A stretch of DNA of 64,000 bases, taken from Pagrus major (taxonomy: Eukaryota; Chordata; Actinopteri; Spariformes; Sparidae). Position numbers and translations under genes: made by a program. Positions 49,080 to 60,104 of this stretch are shown in pieces (position 1 is the first letter of the stretch; each line of letters opens with the position of its first letter). The notes beneath the pieces are model-generated. The model was given only the letters and a program-made list of their open reading frames with translations, was not told where the DNA came from and ran no database searches. The stretch covers positions 27,012,040 through 27,076,039 of the forward strand of contig NC_133225.1 of the NCBI RefSeq assembly GCF_040436345.1, written 5' to 3'.

Positions 49080-50990
49080 TTTAACTGAGGAGGAGCCATG
49101 CTGTGTGTCCCTCTGTATGTGCAGGATTCTCAGTCCGTGGATCAGGCCTGGTCAATAATGGGTGGGTATGTCCTTAATGTGGAAATTATTAATGACATTA
49201 CATGCAGCGATCCTCCAGCAGCAGAAACGATATGTGTATCTCTACATTAACATCCGCATTTGCGCAAGAGGAACAGCTGATGAACTTCATTGAGTACTTA
49301 AAACTCCTGACTCGTTTCCTTTGAGAGTTTGTAACTACAGCTTTTAGTTTTGTTGATTAAATGTGCCCGGTATTTGTTAGACTGACATGACTGCGTTCAT
49401 GGAAATGTTTAAAAAAACTTGAAGCAGCCTCTCAAATCATAAAATCAGAGTGTATGCACAATGTGAACCCGCCTGTGTAGGCGCATCTTACTCTCTGAAT
49501 AATGCACTCTTTAAAGAGCAGGAAACAGACTGCTGCTTTCTGCTGCCGCAAGATATCAGTCCGCCATCCGAGCGCCTGACCACACCTCATTTTAAGACCA
49601 ACATGCTCAGGGGCTCACAGATGGATGCATGTATATTTGCTATTTACACAACTTGGGCGCTGGGCATGAAAATGACAACTGCTTCAGTCTGAAACTAGCA
49701 ATGAAACCTGTGCGCCGCCTTGTGCTGAGCGTAAGATAGAGCCCTGGGTGTTTATTCCTCCAGAGGGTCTGGCTCTGCATCTGTCTCTCTCCTCCAGAGC
49801 TGGCAGGCTCTGAGCAGCAGACCTCGACAAACACCACACAGCAAAGCCCCAAAACACAAACACATTTTTCGCTGAAGTTGAAGTTTTCCACTCACATGAA
49901 AACACCAATGACATGAATTTAGCGTAATTCTGAACTTTTGCTTCAAGATTTGCTTCACTTTTGCTGTGAACACACTGTTAATCTAACTTGTCTGACATGT
50001 TACCAATTGCAGTATTATTTTTTTAAGGTCACATTGAAATATATTTTTATGTAGACAAATAATTAAAAAAAAATAATACAACTAACTTGCTTGTAAAAAA
50101 GGTGCAGAATAAAAGTATCTCTGTTCCTTTACAAACACTGCAATAACGTTAGCTAGCGTTAGCCACGTTAGCTGGTGCACAAACTGGTAACCCCTTGAGA
50201 GGGCAGACGATTCGAACAACAGCGGCGTTGTAACGTGAATGTAATAGAAGGGGGGAGATTGAATGCCACATTTAGTGGCTGAATGTTATTACTAAAACCT
50301 TCAAGTTGGTTAACACATACATGACAGTTAGCCTAACAGTACATTAACAGAATGTTTTATCAGCAACACATAAGCCTCAGGCAGCAGGTCTAGTTGCTAG
50401 CTTGGTTGGCACTAAACTCCCATCCCACAAAAATACGTTAACGTATCACAAATCATTTAAACTAGTGTCACAGACTCGACAACAGGCTGGACCTAACCAT
50501 GTCAGTTAAACCCTGTCAGTAATGGCTGCTAATAGCACCAGAATGTTCAGCTGAAACTAACTGCTGGTGGCCTTGAAGTACAAGTAAGTTCGTGTTTCTA
50601 TGTAATTTGAATGCTTCAGCTGGGTTTTGTACAGTCACCAAGCTGTTGTTGTTTCCCTTTGATTCTTGTTACCAACGTCACACCGTGTGATAATAAGCAT
50701 CAAAAACACACAGGTACTCATGTGACTGTGAAACTGCAGCTGTGGCAGCGGTAGCAGCTGGCAGATTAGTTTTATCACATGAGGTACAGGAGAAATGTTT
50801 AAACACAAAGTGAGTGAAACAGAGTGCTGATCACGGTTAGAAATATTGTGTAAGGTGTCTTTCAGTCATTTACACTGAAGTAGTTCAACATTAGCGTTGT
50901 TTTAGGATCAGAGCAAACTTTGGTGGGTCTAACTGCTGCAGATATGAGCATGAACGTTCTTACAATCCGAATCTGCTCTAACCCAGGTGT
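49080..50990. other. Non-coding stretch
   Basis: No exon or named repeat supported. Ordinary AT-rich sequence, with a short gttagctagcgttagcc patch near 50150. Confidence 0.35.
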
Positions 50991-50999
50991 GCTGAATGA

Positions 51000-51780
51000 T
51001 GAATCCCGCTTGATCGTAAATTGGAGGCGCGTGGCCGATTGTTTGTAATTAGCATAGGTAATGCCCACTCAACACCATATAAGGGCAGGTGTTGTGCCGT
51101 GTGAAAATAGTCAACACTGGCACAGTAGAGAGATGCCACCAAAAAAGGGTAGTAAGAAGAAGGAGAATGTCAGCAGTAGTGACCTTGAGGTATTGTTAAA
51201 TCAAATAAAAAAATGTAAACATCTTCCATAGTGTCAAACACAGTATCAGGGCACATCCACCTGGCCTTCAGCTCAACTGTGCGCTCTACCACAGAGCGGG
51301 TGCACGAGGTCCGTCGGTTGTAAGAGCGCTCCTGTCTGGTCTGGGGACTTGTCATCAGCCATGGAGTGAGGGTATAACCTCGGTCATCTATGTAACATTT
51401 TTATAAATCAGCCATCTCCACCAGCTCCTGGAGCCAGACGCATCACCAGGAACTATTCTGCAGCACAGAGAAGGTGCTTTGATCTGTATATGCGTGCAAT
51501 CTACAGCACCAATGATATTTGGCAACCCAGCTGATGATATTATAAATTATATTATTGCTTTCAGTACTCTCGGAAGTGCACGGCTCAAAGAGAACAACAT
51601 CACAGACCCAACACTCATCATTGACATTTTTTAAAATCTAAATATCTATCAAATGGTGGGTTTATATTATTGTAAAATTTACATACTACTCAAGATTTTG
51701 GAAGATCTGTGAAATGACAACTGTCGCTGGAATGATGAAGACAACAACAGGATTTTTTTTATGATGGGCATGTTCGTTCT
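51000..51780 (-). mobile_element. Decayed PIF/Harbinger DNA transposon
   Basis: On the minus strand, 51525-51478 reads NIIGAVDCTHIQIKAPS-like sequence with the first catalytic Asp. Positions 51390-51359 read DDRGY then LTPWL in another frame (second Asp), and 51350-51280 read ERSYNRR with TRSVVERT (the Glu). These are the DDE landmarks of HARBI1-type nucleases. The first two landmarks are only about 100 bp apart and in different frames, so the copy is internally deleted and frameshifted. On the plus strand, 51133-51189 starts MPPKKGSKKKENVSSSDLE after a catataag box, which fits the divergent second (Myb-like) gene of such elements. Terminal repeats were not defined; the limits are approximate. 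Confidence 0.75.
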
Positions 51781-51789
51781 CAACCAGAC

Positions 51790-54700
51790 ACCTCAGGCAG
51801 ATTATGTCACTCCTGTGGATAGACTTTCTCATTAACTTCCAAATTTCTGCTGTGGGAAAAAGTTTATTGCAGACGACATTACAGACAGAGATGAGTTAGA
51901 TGTCTGACTAATGAAAGATTTTTTTCCCATCGTGCTTCTTCCACATCTTTCAGAGCAGTCTGCTTTAAACAGAAGGCAAGGATCTTACTGGAAGTGTTTT
52001 GAGTTGTGAACCTCTCTTTCTATTTAACTTTAAATTAAACATTACTCGATAAGCATAGCACTCTTCAGTGAGTCCCAAAAAGGAACTAAAAACAGAGTAG
52101 CCATTAAAATGTGATCTACAATATGTATCACTAAAATACCCCTCGTTGTGTATGTGTGTGTGTGTGTGTGTCAGTTTGTGTATTTTTAAGTGGGTGTTTG
52201 TGTGGGCGTTCATGGGCCAGCCTCATTGTGTTTTTCACACTCTGTCCTCTCTCTCTCTCTGTTTCTTTCTCTCTCTATCTACTGTTGCCATGAAACCAGT
52301 CCTACTCATCCCTGTTCGCTGAGTCAGGAGAATGAGGGTGTAGTTTGACTGGGGTGGTCCTCTCAGAATCACTAGGTGGCATCTCAGACCCATCTACCAA
52401 ATCTAGCTGCTCATAGCAGTTTGGAGAAGACAATTCATACTCCGCTGTTAGGAACCATCAAGTGAACTCAACTCTGAAAGACTCTGGCTGGCTTTTTCAG
52501 GGGGAAGACCTCGCTTTATAGCAGCATTTCACTGTATCTCCTGTATGATTATACTCATCACTGTTATAATGTAGGTTATGTCAGACTTCAGAAGAGTTGA
52601 TTTTGACCTATTTTTCTTTTTTAAAGAACCCACGATGAAAGATGAAATGGGCTCTTGAGCTTCCAGGAAAAAAGTGCATTTTCAGAAGTGAACTCATACT
52701 GCACCTGTGGTCATAAGTGAAACACCCAACCGGTTTAGTCTTCACAAATGTTTTAACTGCGCTGCCTTAATAAATATCACTTGCCTTAATTTATCTCCAT
52801 AATTTATATCCCAGTGCATTACACTAGGATGAATTTAGGATGAATCCATCACTGTCTAACGTCCTGCTAATGTGATGTGATGTGATGTGATGTGAAATAA
52901 CATCACGTTAAAGGAGAAGTTCAGTATCTTGGACAGTCTCTGGCCTATCATGAGTCAGTGTCTGTGAGTATGTTGTAGACATACAATAATTTACATACTT
53001 TGACTGGACAGTAGTTATGATTTATATGTGCTATACTACACAGAAACTATGTAATTTTCTGTTGCAAAGTTTGCTTCCTGAGTTCAAAATAGCTCTGTGT
53101 GTGAGCTTTTTCAACATGCTACACAGAAGCTGGTTGACTTTGGGGAAGTGATCCCCACCCCTGTAGTGCAGCAGAGTCATGAACGACTCTGTGCTTCTGT
53201 TTCCACGGGCATTGAAACAAGTGTGATTGGCTCTTGCCTGTTGTTTGTTTTGCGTCAGAGGGAATTAGCATTAAGTGGAACTTTCTTACGTAATGCAAAG
53301 GCATCTGGCATATATCTAGTGTTTGCTATATTTTGAGGAAACAGCAGGATTTTCATACATGTTGACATTAATATCATACCCAGGCTGAGGGAGGCTTTTA
53401 ACTAGCAGAAGATTCTATCTAATCTAATTCTATTACATAGGTTCAATGTAAAGTGTCTCATTTAAAGCAAAGTTTTTCTATCATGATGAATCCATGTGTA
53501 TAACTAAGATGTGTAATTTATTGCAGGAGACAGCATAACCAATTTGAAATGCATTAGATTTATGTATAATACTAAAATAATGAATACTTGAACAACACAT
53601 TATGTTTATGTAGTTACTCTTAACTTCAAATGTAATAATTGAATAAACAGATAAGGTTTATGTATTTATAAGTCTGCATTCATTTAATATAATCATACAT
53701 CAGAAGTAATTTAATTTATTCACATTGACTCATGATAGAATAACTTACTGTTTTAGCCAATTTTTCAGTTAAAATTAGAGCAGTACAACAGTCGTGCAGT
53801 AAATCTTACCTTCATGATGGTTATACTGTTCGGTTTTTGCTAAAACTGTTGTAGCGAGGCGCTGATTGAACTGTTTGATCATTTTGGAGGATGTAGTTTG
53901 TGGTCCTGTTGAATGCATTTAAATTATACTGCCAGGTGTTTCTGCTATTTTGTCCTCCCAAATGATATCAATGAGAGTAGGCTAAATAACAAAAAACACC
54001 TTCCTTTTTTCTTTCCGCCGCAAAAATATATACAAGTACAACCACCTCATCCCTTGGGAGGTATGTTTCTCTCACGGCGTCCTCCACAGACTCAGTGGGG
54101 TGACTGAGCTGTAATTAACACAATCCAAAGGGTAGAGTGTACTCTGAATGGTGCATGCACACATTTTAAAATGATACGATGACTTTGTTTTTCTAGAGAA
54201 ACAGTATATGGTGTGTGCAAGATTATGTTTGCCATGTTTTCACTTGTATTTTTGGGGGAAGAGTGCTTCTTTAAATAGCTCCGTTGTTAGTGGCATTTGC
54301 TGTAATGACTCCTTTGTGATTGCAGCTTCTTCTCCACAGAAGAGGACAGTAGAGCAACAGAGAACATTTGGGCAAGTCTACAGTAATTGAAGCAATTGCA
54401 AATGAATCCCATGGGACTGAATCTTCAGTCTGCGCTGAACTGAACAGAGTTAATGGCTTTTGTGAACAACTGCTGTGTGATTCACTCGTGGGGCCACATT
54501 ACATCCGAATGAGAAAATCCTATCTTAATCCCACTTAAGAAAGCAATTTAGAGTTTTTCCCTGATACAAGGAGCGTTGCTGAATGCAACGTCTGTTGCCA
54601 ATCAAGCTGTAGTGTACGAATCGGTGAATCACCCTCAATCTGCTGCAGGGACACCAAATAACTTGATCTGATAGCAAGATTCAAGACTGACTATGTGCTT

Positions 54701-57700
54701 CAGCTGGAACCAGTAAATATGTCTGAAAGGAAGAACTTCACTTCAAGAGCTATACACAACTGCTTTATTAGTCACTGATGATTGATTGGATGGATGAACA
54801 ATATAATGAATAGCTAACGGCCAATTGGTCGTGGTAACAGATTTCTCCCGGAGCTGCTTGAGCACCTTTCACTGTTTTGTCAGAAACTGCAAAGTCACAA
54901 CTCGATTCATAATTGCAGACATCATCAAAATGCAACAAAAACATTTTTCAGAAACTGGAATGTGTGAAAGTTTGGTGAGCTCTGTGTGAATAGCCCATTG
55001 TGACAGCAAGAATACAACTCGGTGTAAAATTGTTCAGCAGTTTCCCAGGCATTGTTTCAGGAAGATGACTTCAGCCAAAATCCCTTACTGTAGAAATGTC
55101 AATGTAACCATACGAGACAGAAGTCCATTTACACTTGCAACACAAGAACCAAAGTTGGTGCAAAATCTGAGTCGAAAGTCAAAAAGTACAACTCGAACTT
55201 TGCTCACACAGTAGAGGAGTGGAAATTTCTCCATTATATGATGTCTCGCGATACAGACGTGGAAGATTCTGCATTGATGCAGAGACAGAGCATAATTAGG
55301 AGATATCAGCCTATGTTGATTGTTGACTCGGGCCCTGCTGGTAAATAAAATTGTAAAGTTACATTGCAATGTCACGGTTATGTTTTGAATTGTGGGTGAA
55401 CATTGGGCTAATGTTACTTATGTTCAGAGGTGTGTCAGAGGGAGGCAGAGATCAGCAGCAAGTGACAGTGAAGTGTTTGGAAGCGGACATTTTTGGGCCA
55501 CGTGGGAAGCACCAAATGAACAAGACGCAGTGAACGTCTGCAGCCATAAGAAATACAGTGAGCCCAGCTAATCAGCCAAGAATTAAGGAAGCGCTGTCAC
55601 CTTCGCCATCAGAGGGGTGTGTGCTGACTACACCACAATTGTAATGCACTGCAGATGGGTTTATTCAATGTTTATGTACTGAGGTGGGTCTAAGAGAGAC
55701 GGATGGAAAATATGCAGTATTTATATTGTAGACTGATGTAGTCTGAATATTTAAAGGACTTTCTGAACAAAAAGGGAATTTATATTTATCTCACTGCTTG
55801 TATTAAATGATGAAACAGTAGCCATGTGCAGTAGTGCCATACACTGAAATGCATCATGATGCATCGAGAATCGTTGACAGGTGAATCGTAATCAAATCAA
55901 ATAGTGAGGGGAAGATTCACACCTGTGTCACAGAGTGTGAATTTCAACTCAAACCTCACCTCTAATTTTTGTTTCATTGTTACATTGTTAATTAATAAAT
56001 GTTGGTGCTCGTATGTAATCATGTCTTGAATGTCCATGTTCGATGTAGCTGATACATTGTAGTTGCAGTTTCATTAAGAAAAAAACGTGGGTAAGGCGTA
56101 GCTAATGTAATCAGGTCTGATTAAGATAATGTGATTATGCGCTTAGTTAAAGTAGAAGCATTATCTCAGAAACATATTGTTGTTGTTGAATGACAGAGTC
56201 ATGAAAAGACATTTGCAGGGACAGAAGCAAAATCCTGATAAAGGCTTCTCCTTTGACTGCAAAAGCAGTAACCAGAACTCACCCAGGGAAATAAATAGAA
56301 AAGAGGTGCAGAGAAGTTCATTAACATGGTAGAGAGAGTGTGAGAGGGGACACAGAGCCATCTCACATTGTTGCCCAATTCTCTGTTTGGCTATATTACC
56401 GGCAACATGTGCCATTTGGAAAGTCCATTTTGAAAGTAAAACAGTATTTTTGGCCCGCATAGATATTTTGGAGTTTGCTCAAATTAATTTTCAAGGGTTT
56501 TATGAACACCAGCGATAAAACAGAGACTTGCAACCACACTGAAATATGGAAATCACCCAAAGTGAAGAGACATGTTTCAGTGTTAGTTTGTTTTACCAGA
56601 ATAATCAACTCAGTTTCCAGCACATCTTCAGACCAAAACAACTGAATAGATTGCCAGTGACTCCAAAAACTACATATATCAACATTTCCAAAACAACATG
56701 ACTGTTGCAGTGCACAGTTGTACTGGATTTTCATTGTATGCTTGCAGTTTGGTTGGGTTTAGGCACTAGAACATGTCACTTAATTTCATTAGTAAGTTAT
56801 CAGAACTCACCATTGACTTTTGGTTTCACACTGGACATGAACGGTGGTCTCCTGGGTGAAAGCCCTGTAATTGTTTCACCTGACTTGTTTTACCTGACTG
56901 TCCATCCCTATAGGCCAGTGTGTTCCCTTGGAGACGTGTCCAGCTGATAGTGGCACCATTTACTGCAGGCTGTTCTTGATCGCAGTATTTATTGCTGCAG
57001 GTCACTCTGGGAGATTTGAGTCCCACATCCATAAAACCTTCGCCACTGACCTTGCCTGTCCATTAGGGGCCATTGGTGAAGTCCACCTGAACAGTTCTGT
57101 CAGGTTTGGCAGAGGGAATTTACGCACAGATTTAAGGTGCACTGTCAGCAGTTTTTTTTTATTCTGTTCACTATGCCATCATTAACAGGAATTTACAGAC
57201 GCCGGTAATGAAATGTGCAGCTCTGTTGATCACCCGTTGAATCTAATATAAACCTGTGTTTTTATCCTACAGTAGTGTTGGGAGTCAGGCCATCCACATC
57301 AACATAGATTTGCATTTTCAAACTAAGGTCATTCCTTCATTTTGACCTTGTTAATTATTTAACCATAGCACCTCTAGGTCTAAAGCCAGCGTAGTAAAAG
57401 TTGCATGTTAGCAGAGCAGCGTCAGTCCTCCATCTACACAGGATGTGTTCAGGCACAGTACAGAGTGTAGGTTACCCAGAATTTGGCAGTGATGTCAGCC
57501 CAAAACACACCCACTGTAGTTGCGCACATAAAAAGGAATAAAATAGAAGTGAAGCGTAAAAATATGCTTGCAGTTTACGTACGTATAGCTCAGTGAAATG
57601 CAAGATGTTATGTGGCCTCTGTGCTCAACTGTATTGACTGAAATATAGGCGTATCTCTTCCGTCCGATGCACGTGTGATGGATATGGAGCCCAGCAGCGA

Positions 57701-57775
57701 TCTCTATCTTTCTCACTGTGTGGACACAAAAAGTACACCAGTAAATGGGAGTAGTGAGGGAAGTAGCTACATTAT
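51790..57775. other. Non-coding stretch
   Basis: No exon supported. Small features: a TG tract (52149-52170), an atgtg pentamer array (about 52872-52896), an X-box-like site (52284-52296), a 16-bp perfect palindrome atgcatcatgatgcat (55849-55864), and a probable dispersed repeat around 53780-53960 ending in atactgccaggtg. The open frame at 56928-57185 has no recognisable motif. Confidence 0.35.
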
Positions 57776-57778
57776 TTA

Positions 57779-58060
57779 AAGCTATAGTTCAACATTTTGG
57801 GAAGTAGGCAAAGAAATCTTGATGTCACTTCAGGAAGTTACTGCTCCCGACCAAGAAATAATCCGGCATGCAACCTCCCGTAAAACACTAACTTGTTTTT
57901 ACACTTCAGTTTTCATACGGATTAAACCATCAACTGTTTCCTCTTGACCACAGGTTTTATGCTAAGCTAAGCTAGCCTGCTGCTAGCTGTAGCCTTATAT
58001 TTAAAGGACAGATAGGTGGGTAGAGTATGGAATCGATTGTCTCATCTACAATCAAGAAAA
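57779..58060. mobile_element. Non-autonomous perciform-type MITE or SINE-like repeat, diverged
   Basis: Starts with tatagttcaacattttggga and contains cctcccgtaaaacactaac, then atgctaagctaagctagcc and gctgtagccttatatttaa, near its end a cgattgtctcatct segment. This order is one I know from a very abundant percomorph fish repeat whose two ends are inverted. The right end here is decayed. There is no coding capacity. Confidence 0.6.
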
Positions 58061-58064
58061 CAAA

Positions 58065-59920
58065 TACTATTATAATACCACTGTGAACTACACTGTGCTC
58101 ATATTAACATGGTCGTCTCTATCCATCTTCATCTCTCCGTGTGCTCCTCTGCCGTTTCCCCTTCCTCTCCTCAGGTATCCTCTCTTCCTCAGCGGTAGCA
58201 GGAACGGTCGCCATAGCAACAGAGAGCCTACAGCGAAGTGAGAGAAAGAGTGAAACGAAAAAAGAAAAGAAAGAAAAGAAAAGAGCGATGTAGACAAGGA
58301 GAGAAGGAGGAAGGGGAAACTTTTGGGCTGAAAGCTGCATGTCTTCCTCGCAGCTTCTCCCTCTCCATCTCTACATCTGTGTTATTTTCTTCACATAGAT
58401 TGGTTTCCTTGAGCTTCTCCTGGAGCTTTCATCTGTTCCTTCTATCTATCCCTCCAGCTTTATCTCTAATCCTTCATCTATCCCTCTGTGTCCTGAAGTT
58501 AAGGGCCAATTATAGCTTTTGGGTTCATGATACACACAACTACATTCTCCCCTATGTGTGTGTGTGCTCTGTATGCAGCCCGACTCCTCCTCTATTGTAA
58601 ACATGGATTCTTGCTTGAGGTAAAAACTGCTTGTTAGCTGCATTATTCACTTGTTATTGGGGATGTTGTGGGTTGATTCAAGGCAGACAATTAAAGTCAC
58701 TACAGGGTGTTTCCTGGCAGGAGGGCTTTCTCTTTACTAGGTGGCTTTTTACTCCACTTTTACTCGTGCAATTTCAAGTTTCTTAAATGCAAAACGACCA
58801 TCCTTCCACTGAAGTCTATTCTTAAAGGTCCAACAGTGAGGAGGTTGAAGAAGTCACAGCACTGAAATGGAAATGCTAAAAAGTTTATGTCCTCTTGTGG
58901 TGTGGAGGGTTATGTGCTGGAGAAGGAGCAAGAGAGAGAGAGAGTGTGTGTGTGTGTGTCTCTGTTTTAATCTCATTCATATATTCATCAGAAGGCAGAA
59001 GTGCTGACGCAAGTGAGAGGGAGAGGAGGCATGGAAGTGAGAGGCAGAAAGTGTGAGATAAAGTGTGAGGAGGAGAGAGAAATCCAGAAACGTATCCATC
59101 TATCCATCCACCCTGAGTGCTAATGGTGATACTTGATGTGGACATTAAACATAGAGCACATGGATGAATAGTGAATGTAGAGAAGACAAAGTAGAGGTGG
59201 ATAGAAGAGCATAGAAGAACATTTATAAAAGAGGGTAGGGAGAATCAATCAAGCTCCCCTTTTAACAGATTTATTTTGGATTAAAGGGCAATTAAATCCT
59301 CAAATGCAGACCAAAATAACAACTGCCACCGTCCTCAAATATATTTCAACTTGCAAGCTTGCATCAGAGCGTACCCAGCTCTCTGTTGTGTCCATCTCTG
59401 TTTACTTTTGTGCTGACAACATGAAAAGAGACTTCAAAGAAAGCAGAGTGCACAAAAATCAGAAGAGACAGAAATCAGGCAAACAGCAGAAAATGGAGAA
59501 ATGATGTAAAGTAAAGATGAGAAAGAGAGGAGGATACGGGACAAGGAGGACAGAAACAGGAGGATAGAGGAGGATGACCTTTTTGCCACATCCGTCACTA
59601 ACTGTAATTCATCTGGAACATGTCCATGCTGTGGACAGCCGACTGATTTTCTCAGCTAACCTGATGTGACATACATCTGTTTATCACAACTGTAAAGGGC
59701 TGTTGGACCAGGATTAACAAGACGAGTACATGCTGGAGAGTTAGTAAACATGACATGGAGATGCACACAGGAAATAATGCCTGCTCAAAAAGTGATTTAA
59801 ACAGGAATTCATCCGGTTAGTAAATATATTTATCTTACCATTCAGTCTCTGTGCAATTATATTTTGAGGACAAATCTGGGAAAGATTTTGTGCCAGGAAA
59901 GTTGAGTATTTAGTTTAATT
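58065..59920. other. Non-coding stretch
   Basis: No exon supported. It holds a near-consensus X-box at 58207-58220 and G/A-rich simple tracts at 58240-58310 and 58920-59080. Confidence 0.35.
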
Positions 59921-59925
59921 TCCAG

Positions 59926-59998
59926 CTTGTCAAATATTGATGCTGTGGGTTGGTAGGCTGGGCCGGGCTACCAACCCACAGCATTGGTATTTGACAAG
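59926..59998. repeat. 31-bp-arm inverted repeat (hairpin)
   Basis: The left arm, 59926-59956, and right arm, 59968-59998, are reverse complements at 28 of 31 positions, separated by an 11-base G/C-rich loop (gctgggccggg). The three mismatches are adjacent and would all be G-U pairs in RNA of the plus strand, so a transcript could form a continuous 31-bp stem. It abuts the tRNA-like SINE on its right. Confidence 0.9.
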
Positions 59999-60102
59999 TA
60001 GCGAGGGGCTGCAGGTCGAACTTGAGCCCCAGGCCACTGCGGCAAGGACAGGGCCTCCGTACACGGGTCGCATGCTGTACCAACTGAGCTACTGAGGCGC
60101 CC
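59999..60102 (-). mobile_element. tRNA-derived SINE head
   Basis: On the minus strand, 60091-60080 reads tagctcagttgg, a perfect match to the RNA polymerase III A box. Positions 60023-60011 read aagttcgacctgc, a B box with about one mismatch. They are about 60 bp apart, longer than in most tRNA genes, and the cloverleaf is not intact, so this is a SINE head and not a tRNA gene. The sequence downstream on the minus strand runs straight into the 31-bp-arm hairpin. Confidence 0.65.
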
Positions 60103-60104
60103 CA

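Noticed and set aside
48797..49099. A 100-codon minus-strand frame over the small ORF
   Set aside because: It is antisense to the better plus-strand frame at 48881-49054, has no poly(A) signal close by, and shows no motif.
59999..60102. A tRNA gene on the minus strand
   Set aside because: A and B boxes are present, but the spacing is too long and no complete cloverleaf with an acceptor stem could be drawn; a SINE head is more likely.
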